Assembly (NCBI GenBank): GCA_021160885.1
Contig: JAGHBR010000127.1
Location: forward strand, 1 to 32,416
DNA length: 32,416 nt
Source of the DNA: Caldisericaceae bacterium
GTDB taxonomy: Bacteria > Calditrichota > Calditrichia > Calditrichales > Calditrichaceae
Reading direction: 5' to 3'
Positions 22,513 to 29,653 of this stretch are shown one piece after another. The position numbers and the translations under genes were made by a program. Position 1 is the first letter of the stretch. The number at the start of each line of letters is the position of its first letter. The notes beneath the pieces are model-generated. The model was not told the DNA's origin, made no database searches, and saw nothing but the letters and a program-made list of their open reading frames with translations.

Positions 22513-23484
22513 TTAATGATTCATGACGACTTCCGAACGCAATTCATCAAAAAGGCGAATCCATAATTGATTAATGACTTCATACCCTTCTTTACCCGTC
22601 TGTGGATAGCTAATAGAAACGTATTTCAGATTAATTTGCACACCGTCCGATTGTTGACTGAAATTTTTTTCCAGCTCTTCTTTCAAACTGTTGCACAAGC
22701 TTTCGATGGTGAATAAATCAGCATTAGGGAAAATAAAAAAAGCTGTATCCAGCGTTAACCAAATAATATCGCCCAGGCGCCCCAATTTTTCATCAAAAAT
22801 TTTTTGATACGTTTGAACAATATCCTGCAATGCTACAGGGGAAAGCATTTCGTGCCAGAGTTGCAAACGAAAAATGGCAAAAGACACCGGGAAAACACCC
22901 AAACGCGCTTCATGAATTCTGTCTTTTATGATTTTACTAATGATGTTTTCAAATCTGCGTTGATGTTTTTTTAGGGGGCCAAAAACATGGAATATGGGCG
23001 CAATCAAATTCACAAAATTACCTAACACCCTCAGTATTGTCATTGAAGGATCAGGTTCAGATTCGTAAATGTGGACAATTAAGAAACCATTGATTTTTTC
23101 ATGAAAGCGGAAAGGAAATATGTAAATGGTCTTAAGTTTTTTTTCTAATGAATGAAGTTCTTCACCAATCTTGATCTTATTGCCAATATTACGAAAAACG
23201 GATGGCCGTTCCTTACGCACGATAAAATTGTTTATTTGCGTCAATAAATTAAAGCGCAAAATTTTTTCCAACAACGGATCAAAGTTGCGGCTTTTTACAA
23301 TCACAAAGTTTTCTTCTTCCTCTTTAAAGCGGGCAATACCCACATGAGGAATTTTAAAGTATTCTACACAAGTATCAAGAATCATATCCAGAGCCACGCC
23401 AAAATCTGTTACCTGATTAATCAGGAATACAACTTCACTCAGCTGAATGGCTACTTCACCAATATTTATTTTTTTATCTGGCAT
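22513..23484 (-). CDS. GAF-like domain protein with degenerate GGDEF-like C-terminus
   Basis: 323 residues, soluble. The first 170 residues read as a GAF-type sensor domain (VALDMILDTCVEYFKIPHVGIARFKEEEENFVIVKSR...IYIFPFRFHEKINGFLIVHIYES). The C-terminal 140 residues follow the pattern of a nucleotide cyclase fold: IFDEKLGRLGDIIWLTLDTAFFIFPNADLFTIESLCNSLKEELEKNF and LKYVSISYPQTGKEG. The catalytic GG(D/E)EF is not present; the corresponding stretch is GRLGDIIWLTL. It is therefore unlikely to make cyclic di-GMP, and may bind a nucleotide or only a partner. The gene starts 11 bases after fapA and is co-directional with the regulator genes. The GGDEF relationship is a pattern judgement of moderate strength. 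Confidence 0.7.
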   Translation of the reverse strand: MPDKKINIGEVAIQLSEVVFLINQVTDFGVALDMILDTCVEYFKIPHVGIARFKEEEENFVIVKSRNFDPLLEKILRFNLLTQINNFIVRKERPSVFRNIGNKIKIGEELHSLEKKLKTIYIFPFRFHEKINGFLIVHIYESEPDPSMTILRVLGNFVNLIAPIFHVFGPLKKHQRRFENIISKIIKDRIHEARLGVFPVSFAIFRLQLWHEMLSPVALQDIVQTYQKIFDEKLGRLGDIIWLTLDTAFFIFPNADLFTIESLCNSLKEELEKNFSQQSDGVQINLKYVSISYPQTGKEGYEVINQLWIRLFDELRSEVVMNH

Positions 23485-23495
23485 TTTGTCCTCTT

Positions 23496-24941
23496 TTATT
23501 TTTTAACGGATGGTACAAAAATATCGTACTCTTTATTTTCCATTCCATTTAAAGATTCCACAATAATTTCGTCTTTAAGCCGATAAATGCGAACACGATT
23601 AAGGGTCTCGTCTGAATGGAAGCCAACTCCATTAATATCGATATGAATATTGGGGTAAAGCTTTTCCTCAACGATGATTTCCATGGTTAATCTTTCTTTA
23701 GCCGATTCTTTCTGCAATAAAATTTCTTCATCATCCAATTGCATCAATCGGGAACGTAACCTTTTTATTTCCTTTTCAAGAAATTTGATTTCAACAATCT
23801 TCTCTTCAGAAAGGCTATTAACCTGTTTTTTCAAAATCTGTAAAAATTTGTATCGTTTTTCCAGTGTAGAAATGCGTAAAGCCAGATCGGTTCTTAAACG
23901 GCTTAATTCCCACAATTTTTTTTGCGAACTATTTTGTGTATGCGTAAAAATTTTCAGCTCGGTGTAAATATTCCTTTCGGAGCCAATGATATTGGCCTCA
24001 ACGCCTTTTTCAGAGGTTAGGATTCCTCCTCGAATTTGTCCTTCGACTCCTTTTACAATTATTTTTCCTCCTGCCGAAACATCGGAATTAATAATGTAAT
24101 GGGAAACCAGTACATCTCCCCGAACCCCAACCGTTGCATCCTGAATAAATCCACAAACCAAATTACCAGCAGCTAAAATCTTAGCACGTTTTTTACCTAC
24201 TACTCCATATTTTATTGTAACATCCCCTTGTTGCGAATAAATGTGTGCTGCTTCCACATTCCCGTTAATCACAATGGAATCACGAGCTTCAACTCTAAAA
24301 CCGGATCGGACGTCTCCATCAATGATTACCGGGCCATTGAATTTGATATTGCCCGTACCATAATTGACATCTGTTTTGACATGAAAAACCTGATCGACAT
24401 GTACCAGACCATTTTGCCAATATGCAGAGCCATCAATAGTTGCGCGAAGTTCCAGGCCATCCTCAGAAATTTCGGTGTTCTTTCCTTTGGGAAGTTCAAC
24501 ATCATTGCCTAAAGAGGGGATTTTTTTTCCGGTAACAGTAATTCCCTCCTCCCCGGAAGTCGCCGGAACTTTGCGCACCATTATCTGACTTTTATGGACT
24601 GGAATAAAATGAAGCGTTTTTTTAAAATCGACGCGGTTTATACTTTCGTTGCTGACAATATTTTCCTTTTCAACCCCAGGCAGTGCAATTTCCCAGATCA
24701 AATGAGCATCCTGGCCTTTTACGGGAGGTTTGCCACTGGCAATTAATTCTTCAAACACCGGTTCCTTTTTTTCCACTATCTGGGTTAGTTTCTCTGACAA
24801 GAGCCCATATTGAATGCCTGCCTTTTGAATAGCCGAAATTAGTGCCTGTTTGTCGGGGAAAGTCGCCCCTTTAACAGGAATCGTTAAAAAGGCACTTAAT
24901 TCATCTTTGCTTATTGTAATTTTAATTTTTTCCACAACCAT
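23496..24941 (-). CDS. fapA: FapA family protein (DUF342)
   Basis: 481 residues. The central region (about 155-320) has repeated short beta-strand units typical of the DUF342 right-handed helix: IKFNGPVIIDGDVRSGFRVEARDSIVINGNVEAAHIYSQQGDVTIKYGVVGKKRAKILAAGNLVCGFIQDATVGVRGDVLV. A coiled coil follows (about 335-415), then a C-terminal beta domain. FapA-type proteins occur in motility and chemotaxis loci of several phyla; Vibrio FapA acts in placing or function of flagellar components at the pole. The precise role here is unknown. Its ATG overlaps the stop of the preceding small gene by one base (TAATG). Confidence 0.88.
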   Translation of the reverse strand: MVVEKIKITISKDELSAFLTIPVKGATFPDKQALISAIQKAGIQYGLLSEKLTQIVEKKEPVFEELIASGKPPVKGQDAHLIWEIALPGVEKENIVSNESINRVDFKKTLHFIPVHKSQIMVRKVPATSGEEGITVTGKKIPSLGNDVELPKGKNTEISEDGLELRATIDGSAYWQNGLVHVDQVFHVKTDVNYGTGNIKFNGPVIIDGDVRSGFRVEARDSIVINGNVEAAHIYSQQGDVTIKYGVVGKKRAKILAAGNLVCGFIQDATVGVRGDVLVSHYIINSDVSAGGKIIVKGVEGQIRGGILTSEKGVEANIIGSERNIYTELKIFTHTQNSSQKKLWELSRLRTDLALRISTLEKRYKFLQILKKQVNSLSEEKIVEIKFLEKEIKRLRSRLMQLDDEEILLQKESAKERLTMEIIVEEKLYPNIHIDINGVGFHSDETLNRVRIYRLKDEIIVESLNGMENKEYDIFVPSVKK

Positions 24942-25237
24942 TAACCTGTTGCTGAATGTTGTTGATGTTCACTTGATTCCTCAAAATCGAACAAAATTTG
25001 CGCAACTTTACCACAACTGCACTCATATATGATGCCGATCAGCTCATCTGCATTAAAAATGGGAGTAATTTTTCCATCGTGATGCGATTCTGAAACGCGG
25101 AGGCTATGCTCGATTTTTCTTTTTGAACCAACGACAACCTGATCCTTCTTTATAATTTTATTTTTAATGGGTTTAATACTGCTGATATTTTTAAAAACCG
25201 AGCTCTGATCCCTGTTAAAAATTCCATCGTTTTTCAT
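24941..25237 (-). CDS. Uncharacterised small protein between cheZ and fapA
   Basis: The track begins at a TTG inside cheZ; I prefer the ATG at 25235-25237 (98 residues), which leaves a 10-base gap after cheZ. The first part is basic and probably disordered (NISSIKPIKNKIIKKDQVVVGSKRKIEHSLRVSESHHDG). The second part, ITPIFNADELIGIIYECSCGKVAQILFDF, looks like a small beta domain with a CxC pair, and an acidic/His-rich tail (EESSEHQQHS) follows. No family is recognised. The cysteine pair plus nearby His could bind a metal, but this is a guess. Tight coupling to fapA (TAATG) suggests a joint function. Confidence 0.75.
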   Translation of the reverse strand: MKNDGIFNRDQSSVFKNISSIKPIKNKIIKKDQVVVGSKRKIEHSLRVSESHHDGKITPIFNADELIGIIYECSCGKVAQILFDFEESSEHQQHSATG

Positions 25238-25247
25238 AACTTCACTC

Positions 25248-25874
25248 TCACTTAAAATATTTGTCAATAGCTTCCTGAGTCACAGTATTTTGCCTTACAA
25301 TCTCCGTAGTTTGTTTGTTAAAGGAGGTCGATTTTTCTTTATTCATTTCGGCTTGAATGGCATCCATTAATCCTTTCCCAAATATCGTATTGCCTTTAAT
25401 CCGTAAAGAGGAATCGAACAAATCAACAAATTTCTGATAAATGGCATTTAAAATTCTGTTTACATATTCTAATTGCTGATTGGTAATATCCTGAAATTGA
25501 AAACTATAAAACACATTTTGTACTTTATCTTGTACTATTTCTATCTTTCTGACGACTGCTTTAGTTAAGTTACAATCTGTTATTATTGACTTTAATTCAT
25601 CTAATTCACCAATAATATTTTCCAGATGATCCATTACTTCCTGGGCTGCCATTTCAGTCGTTTTAGAGACTTTGTTAAGATTATCCGTAGCCGAGGGAAC
25701 TTTATTCGTTCCTTCTTTGCTAAAGGCATTAACCTCCAACATTAAGGGGATGATATCTTTAATAAACTGAAAAAGATCATTGATAACAGGCTTAGTATCG
25801 TCATTAATTTTAATTGAAAGTTGTAATCCTTCAATTTTTTTAATTAAATCCCCTATACCATTTACTTTATCCAT
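25248..25874 (-). CDS. cheZ: CheY-P phosphatase CheZ (divergent)
   Basis: 208 residues, close to the usual CheZ length (about 214). It is almost all helical. The catalytic region VFYSFQFQDITNQQLEYVNRIL matches the CheZ signature, with Asp129 and Gln133 spaced as the Asp143/Gln147 pair of E. coli CheZ. The C-terminus TQEAIDKYFK resembles the CheZ C-terminal CheY-binding peptide and also the FliM-type EIDALL peptide. CheZ would accelerate dephosphorylation of the CheY encoded 12 bases upstream. GGGGGAGC precedes the ATG. CheZ is best known from proteobacteria; the divergent sequence here argues for a long-separated or remote member rather than recent transfer. Confidence 0.87.
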   Translation of the reverse strand: MDKVNGIGDLIKKIEGLQLSIKINDDTKPVINDLFQFIKDIIPLMLEVNAFSKEGTNKVPSATDNLNKVSKTTEMAAQEVMDHLENIIGELDELKSIITDCNLTKAVVRKIEIVQDKVQNVFYSFQFQDITNQQLEYVNRILNAIYQKFVDLFDSSLRIKGNTIFGKGLMDAIQAEMNKEKSTSFNKQTTEIVRQNTVTQEAIDKYFK

Positions 25875-25886
25875 AGCTCCCCCAGA

Positions 25887-26267
25887 TTAAGAATTTTGGA
25901 AAAGATCATTTAATTTATTGCTTAATATTTCCGGCGTAAAAGGTTTCACAATGTAGCCATTTACACCCAATTGAATAGCCTTCAATACATCTTCTTCCAT
26001 ACCGCGTGTGGTAACCATGAGTATGGGCAGATTTTTGAATCTTTCCAATTTTCGTACCTGTTCAACTAACTCGGCGCCATTCATTTCCGGCATATTCCAG
26101 TCGGTCATTAGTAAATCGAATTCAGATTCATGCAACTTTTCCAATGCATCCAATCCATTCTCAGCTTCTTCAAAATCTTTTACACCTAATTGCCGTAATG
26201 AATTGGCAATAATTCGGCGCATGGTAGGTGAATCTTCCACAAACAGGATTCGTTTATTTTCTAACAT
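25887..26267 (-). CDS. cheY: Chemotaxis response regulator CheY
   Basis: A single receiver domain. The phosphorylated aspartate lies in LLMTDWNMPEMNG, the classic CheY phrase; Thr in MVTTRGMEED and Lys in YIVKPFTPE complete the active site. The acidic pair before it is Glu-Asp (FVEDSP), also common in CheY. CheY-P would bind FliM and change rotation. The track starts at an ATG with AGAGGT directly abutting; the third codon of that ORF, ATG at 26265-26267, has AGAGGT at a proper 6-base spacing and is chosen here (126 residues). cheZ follows after 12 bases, and a sigma-54-like promoter lies just upstream. Confidence 0.95.
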   Translation of the reverse strand: MLENKRILFVEDSPTMRRIIANSLRQLGVKDFEEAENGLDALEKLHESEFDLLMTDWNMPEMNGAELVEQVRKLERFKNLPILMVTTRGMEEDVLKAIQLGVNGYIVKPFTPEILSNKLNDLFQNS

Positions 26268-26294
26268 CACCATACCTCTTTTTTTGAGTGTTGT

Positions 26295-26310
26295 TTCAAA
26301 AAACGTGCCA
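26295..26310 (-). promoter_or_regulatory. Candidate sigma-54 promoter of the cheY block
   Basis: On the minus strand TGGCACGTTTTTTGAA has a perfect TGGCACG -24 element, five bases, and TTGAA as the -12 element (consensus TTGCA/T, so the C is missing). It lies about 30 bases upstream of the cheY start in the 147-base gap after cheX. It is weaker than the flgB site but shares spacing and a related upstream dyad. Confidence 0.5.
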
Positions 26311-26388
26311 TCAACTTCTAATCAGTTCAATTACAGAAAAAACGGGCAATTATTTAAATTTTGTTCATTCTTAAAAATTACTAAAGAG

Positions 26389-26402
26389 AAATATTTTCCT
26401 CA
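26389..26402. promoter_or_regulatory. Candidate enhancer element upstream of the cheY promoter
   Basis: GAAATATTTTC and the 14-mer AAATATTTTCCTCA occur here about 80-90 bases upstream of the cheY -24 box. The same 14-mer is present on the opposite strand upstream of flgB (18820-18834). It is a plausible binding site for the NtrC-type activator, in inverse orientation at the two promoters, as expected for a dyad site. Confidence 0.4.
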
Positions 26403-26414
26403 TTGCAGTTAAAT

Positions 26415-26858
26415 TTATTCCGGCTGCAATGCCACGCCAATTTTAGTTTCATCAAAGTAGTAATTGTAAATTTGTTCAAAAGGCAATTTCGTTTTTCCAG
26501 AAGAGGATTTAAAGTTCGGCAGTCCAATTCTAAATTGCTGATCCTGGATGTAATTTGCCATGAACTTGCCGGCGATGGTATTACTTAGTTCCTTTAAGCC
26601 ATCGATAAGCTGTTTGTGACTATCGATTACTTCACCCAACATTTCTGTTACCATCTGTTCTGCAAACTTTTGTTCATACAAAAAATAGAAACGGGCTTTA
26701 AAAGGTTCTACTATGTTAACTTCTACCAGAAAATCACCGTTTCCGAAAACATCATTAACGTTTTCCTTGTGCATTTCGGACAGTTCCTGAAAAAATAACT
26801 GTTCTGCCGTTTCCGCCATGGCTTTATCCAAGGCATTTAACAGATTCAGGTTTTTCAT
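26415..26858 (-). CDS. cheX: CheY-P phosphatase CheX
   Basis: 147 residues from the ATG at 26856-26858. That start overlaps the stop of the preceding receiver gene (ATGA) and has AGGAG at good spacing; the track start lies 18 bases further upstream without such a site. The signature D-x3-E-x2-N is present (Asp86, Glu90, Asn93, in DGLKELSNTIAGKF), which marks the phosphatase helix of the CheC/CheX/FliY family. CheX usually acts as a dimer on CheY-P. It is the last gene of the MCP-cheRBD operon. Confidence 0.88.
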   Translation of the reverse strand: MKNLNLLNALDKAMAETAEQLFFQELSEMHKENVNDVFGNGDFLVEVNIVEPFKARFYFLYEQKFAEQMVTEMLGEVIDSHKQLIDGLKELSNTIAGKFMANYIQDQQFRIGLPNFKSSSGKTKLPFEQIYNYYFDETKIGVALQPE

Positions 26859-27250
26859 AACAACTCCTCTTGCCAAGCGGATTTCATAACCTGTTGCAAA
26901 ACCTGATGTACCTCAGGAAGCTTTAAAGGTTTTGCTAACACGGCAAACGCATGTTCGGCAATAAGCAATTTTTCTGCGGCCTGATTTTTCAGGCTAGTAA
27001 TTACAACAACTGGCAGATGGTTCAATTTGGGTGAAGCTTTGATTCTTTTAAGCAAAGAAGTCCCATCCATTTCCGGCATATTCAGGTCTGTAAAAACCAA
27101 ATCTACCATTTGCTGGTGTAAAATTTCTAACGCCTGATTGCCGTTGCTGGCTTCCAAAAATTGCCCATCAGTGAGGCCACAAATTTCAATGCTTTTTTTA
27201 ATTAGCTTCCGTGCTGTAGCGGAATCATCAACAATAAGAATTTTGAACAT
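26855..27250 (-). CDS. CheY-like single-domain response regulator
   Basis: 131 residues, receiver domain only. Acidic residues are VDDS (8-9), the phosphoacceptor is Asp55 in LVFTDLNMPEMDG, and the Thr and Lys of the active site lie in VVITSLKNQ and VLAKPLKLPEV. It differs clearly from the CheY at 25887-26267, so the organism has two stand-alone receivers here. One may signal to the motor and the other act as a phosphate sink or in adaptation. GAGGAGGG precedes the ATG, and cheX is coupled to its stop codon (ATGA), suggesting that CheX acts on this receiver. Confidence 0.92.
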   Translation of the reverse strand: MFKILIVDDSATARKLIKKSIEICGLTDGQFLEASNGNQALEILHQQMVDLVFTDLNMPEMDGTSLLKRIKASPKLNHLPVVVITSLKNQAAEKLLIAEHAFAVLAKPLKLPEVHQVLQQVMKSAWQEELL

Positions 27251-27269
27251 TTTCCCTCCTCAATTTTTA

Positions 27270-27758
27270 TCATAAAATTTTTTGCGGCTGACCGGGGGAG
27301 GAAATCATTATTTTTCCATCATTCACAAATAAGGTCACTGTTCGGCTGTAATCCTTCCCCACATCTTCGGCAATGGCACCTAATTTAAACTGCCACAAAA
27401 GTTTTTTAATGGCCAGAATATTTCGTTTACCAATGTTGAATTTATGGTTTTTATCCAGAATATTGGCTCCTCCGATCAGTTTAATCCATATCTGACTATT
27501 TTTCTTGATGCCACTCCTTTTAAGTTCCTGTATTAAGTAAAAAATGGCAGTATCTGCGTAATAACCGGGTTTTTGTTTTGCTCTTTGTGGATTCACGTTC
27601 GAATCGGGCAAAGCCACATGTGCCATGCCGGCCAGCTTAAACTGCGGAGAATAAAATATTACCGCTACACAGGAACCCAGGGCAAAAGTTTTAATGACGG
27701 CCTGGGGCTGGTTGGTAATAACAATATCTCCCACGCCGCAAATCAACTCCTTATTCAC
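27270..27758 (-). CDS. cheD: Chemoreceptor glutamine deamidase CheD
   Basis: 162 residues. All three catalytic positions of CheD are present with the right spacing: Thr24, Cys30 in TFALGSCVAV, and His47 in AGMAHVALPDS. Further family blocks are GYYADTAIFYLIQELKRSGIKKNSQIWIKLIGGANIL, IGKRNILAIKKLL and VGKDYSRTVTLFV. It converts specific receptor glutamines to glutamates and, in other bacteria, binds CheC to tune adaptation. The GTG start overlaps the cheB stop by 4 bases (GTGA), preceded by GGAAAG. Compare with the fused CheD-like domain at 18994-20337, which lacks the Thr. Confidence 0.95.
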   Translation of the reverse strand: MNKELICGVGDIVITNQPQAVIKTFALGSCVAVIFYSPQFKLAGMAHVALPDSNVNPQRAKQKPGYYADTAIFYLIQELKRSGIKKNSQIWIKLIGGANILDKNHKFNIGKRNILAIKKLLWQFKLGAIAEDVGKDYSRTVTLFVNDGKIMISSPGQPQKIL

Positions 27759-28804
27759 ATTCGTCTTTCCATGTAAGCTTCAATTAATTTTGGAATTTCA
27801 TAAATATTGGCTAAACGTTCGGCGCCACCGTTTAAATAGGCCGCCCGCGGCATACCAAAAACCACTGAAGTCGCCTCATCCTGGGCTAAAGTTCTGGCCC
27901 CGTTTTTACGCATTTCTAATAAACCTTCTGCTCCGTCCTTCCCCATACCCGTTAATAAAATGCCGATGGAACTGGCGCCCGCATGCCGGGCGACTGAGCG
28001 AAATAACACATCTACGGAGGGCCGATGCCCATTAACCCGTTCTCCACCTCTGCAGATGACCTGAAATGTTTTGCCAATCTTAATGAGTTGCATGTGGTAA
28101 TTGCCCGGAGCAATAAGCACTTTGCCTGGTTTCAGTTGATCACCGGTTGCAGCTTCTATTACTTGTAGTTCTGTTAAATCATTCAACCGTCGAGCAAACA
28201 GTTCTGTAAAGCCGGCCGGCATATGTTGAACAACAACCATTCCCGGTGCATCCGCCGGCATTGATTTAAGTAAGGTCAGCAAAGCTTCTGTGCCTCCAGT
28301 CGATGCCCCGATGGCGATTACAGTTTCGGAAGATTTCAAAGAACGATTTATTGTTACTTTATTGGTCGTGGCATTTTGAAATGTTTTAACTAATGGTTTG
28401 ACGTTAGCTTTTACCGCCTGTTTAATTTTTAGACGCAATTCATCTAACATTAACTGGAGTCCGTTACGTATGTTGCTATTTGGTTTTAGGACAAAATCGA
28501 TGGCTCCGTAATGCAGCGCTTCCAAAGTAATACTTGAATTTTTCATAGTTAATGAGCTGACCATAATAACCGGCATGGGATGCTTAACCATCAGACGTTT
28601 TAAAAATTCGATGCCATTCATGCGGGGCATTTCCACATCTAAGGTTAAAACCTGAGGGTGAAATTTATTAATCAATTCAACCGCTCTGTAAGGGTTGGCG
28701 GCCGTACCCACGACCTCAATTGAAGCGTCCTGCTCCAGGCCTCTAGAAAGTACTTGTCGAACTAATGCCGAGTCGTCAACAATCAATACTTTAATTTCCT
28801 TCAT
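27755..28804 (-). CDS. cheB: Chemotaxis methylesterase/deamidase CheB
   Basis: 349 residues. The receiver domain (1-120) has Asp56 in VLTLDVEMPRMNG. A linker leads to the catalytic domain (about 160-345), with Ser168 in IGASTGGTEAL, His194 in VVQHMPAGFTELFARRLN, and Asp290 in LLTGMGKDGAEGL, the serine-hydrolase triad of CheB. It removes methyl groups from MCP glutamates, and when phosphorylated it provides negative feedback. It overlaps cheR by 14 bp and cheD by 4 bp. Confidence 0.98.
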   Translation of the reverse strand: MKEIKVLIVDDSALVRQVLSRGLEQDASIEVVGTAANPYRAVELINKFHPQVLTLDVEMPRMNGIEFLKRLMVKHPMPVIMVSSLTMKNSSITLEALHYGAIDFVLKPNSNIRNGLQLMLDELRLKIKQAVKANVKPLVKTFQNATTNKVTINRSLKSSETVIAIGASTGGTEALLTLLKSMPADAPGMVVVQHMPAGFTELFARRLNDLTELQVIEAATGDQLKPGKVLIAPGNYHMQLIKIGKTFQVICRGGERVNGHRPSVDVLFRSVARHAGASSIGILLTGMGKDGAEGLLEMRKNGARTLAQDEATSVVFGMPRAAYLNGGAERLANIYEIPKLIEAYMERRM

Positions 28805-29642
28805 GCTTCAATGCCTTTTGATAAATCGACGGCTGGACATATTTAAATAGTTTATCTCTTTGCATCAGGCTTTCTGAATGCCCGATTAACAAATACCCGC
28901 CAGGTTCAAGAAATTGATAAAACTTTTCAAGCAATTGATCCTTTGTTGGTTGATCAAAATAAATCATTACATTGCGACAGATAATAACATGAAAACGATT
29001 TTTAAAAGGGAAAGTTGTGCGAATTAAATTTAATCTTTTAAAAAGAATAAAATCTTTTAACATTGGTTTAACGACATACTGGTTAGCGCCTTTTGGTAAA
29101 AAGAACTTAGGGACATAGGCTGGTGGTAAATTGAAAACATTTTCTCTGCTGTAAATGCCCTGCCGGGCCTGCATCAGGGCTTCGGTTGAAATATCTGTGG
29201 CTAACACAGCTACTTTTTCTTTCAGTTGCGAATAACCAAAAAAATCGATTAATTCCATGGCTAACTGATATGGTTCTTCTCCACTGGCGCAACCTGCCGA
29301 CCAGATTCTTATCTTTTTTGTGGGGTTATAACTTTTGATAACTGGCAACCATTGGGGAAAAACAAATTTTCTCAAAAAATCAAAATGCTTAGACTCACGA
29401 TTAAAATAGGTGTGATTTGTGGTCATTTTATTAATAAAATCGGATAAGGCCTGGCCGGTTTTATCTTTTAATAAAAAACCAAGATAGGAATCGAAATCAT
29501 TAAATGAATTCTGGGTTAAAAGTTTTTGCAGCCGCGCCAGGACCAACGATTTTTTCTGTTCAGTTAAATTTAAACCGAACTCCTCTTTAACCAATCGGCG
29601 AATCTTGTTAAATGTTTGATTGCTTAATACTGGACTTTCCAT
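28791..29642 (-). CDS. cheR: Chemotaxis protein methyltransferase CheR
   Basis: 283 residues. The N-terminal helical domain (about 10-80) ends in MTTNHTYFNRESKHFDFL, the CheR motif. The SAM-binding domain starts IRIWSAGCASGEEPYQLAMEL (111-131) and continues with VIICRNVMIYFDQPTKDQLLEKF and LLIGHSESL. It methylates glutamates of the MCP encoded 11 bases upstream. A beta-subdomain region (about 170-205) is present, needed in enterics for binding receptor C-terminal pentapeptides; the adjacent MCP has such a peptide. Confidence 0.97.
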   Translation of the reverse strand: MESPVLSNQTFNKIRRLVKEEFGLNLTEQKKSLVLARLQKLLTQNSFNDFDSYLGFLLKDKTGQALSDFINKMTTNHTYFNRESKHFDFLRKFVFPQWLPVIKSYNPTKKIRIWSAGCASGEEPYQLAMELIDFFGYSQLKEKVAVLATDISTEALMQARQGIYSRENVFNLPPAYVPKFFLPKGANQYVVKPMLKDFILFKRLNLIRTTFPFKNRFHVIICRNVMIYFDQPTKDQLLEKFYQFLEPGGYLLIGHSESLMQRDKLFKYVQPSIYQKALKHEGN

Positions 29643-29653
29643 TTTTTCCCGGT

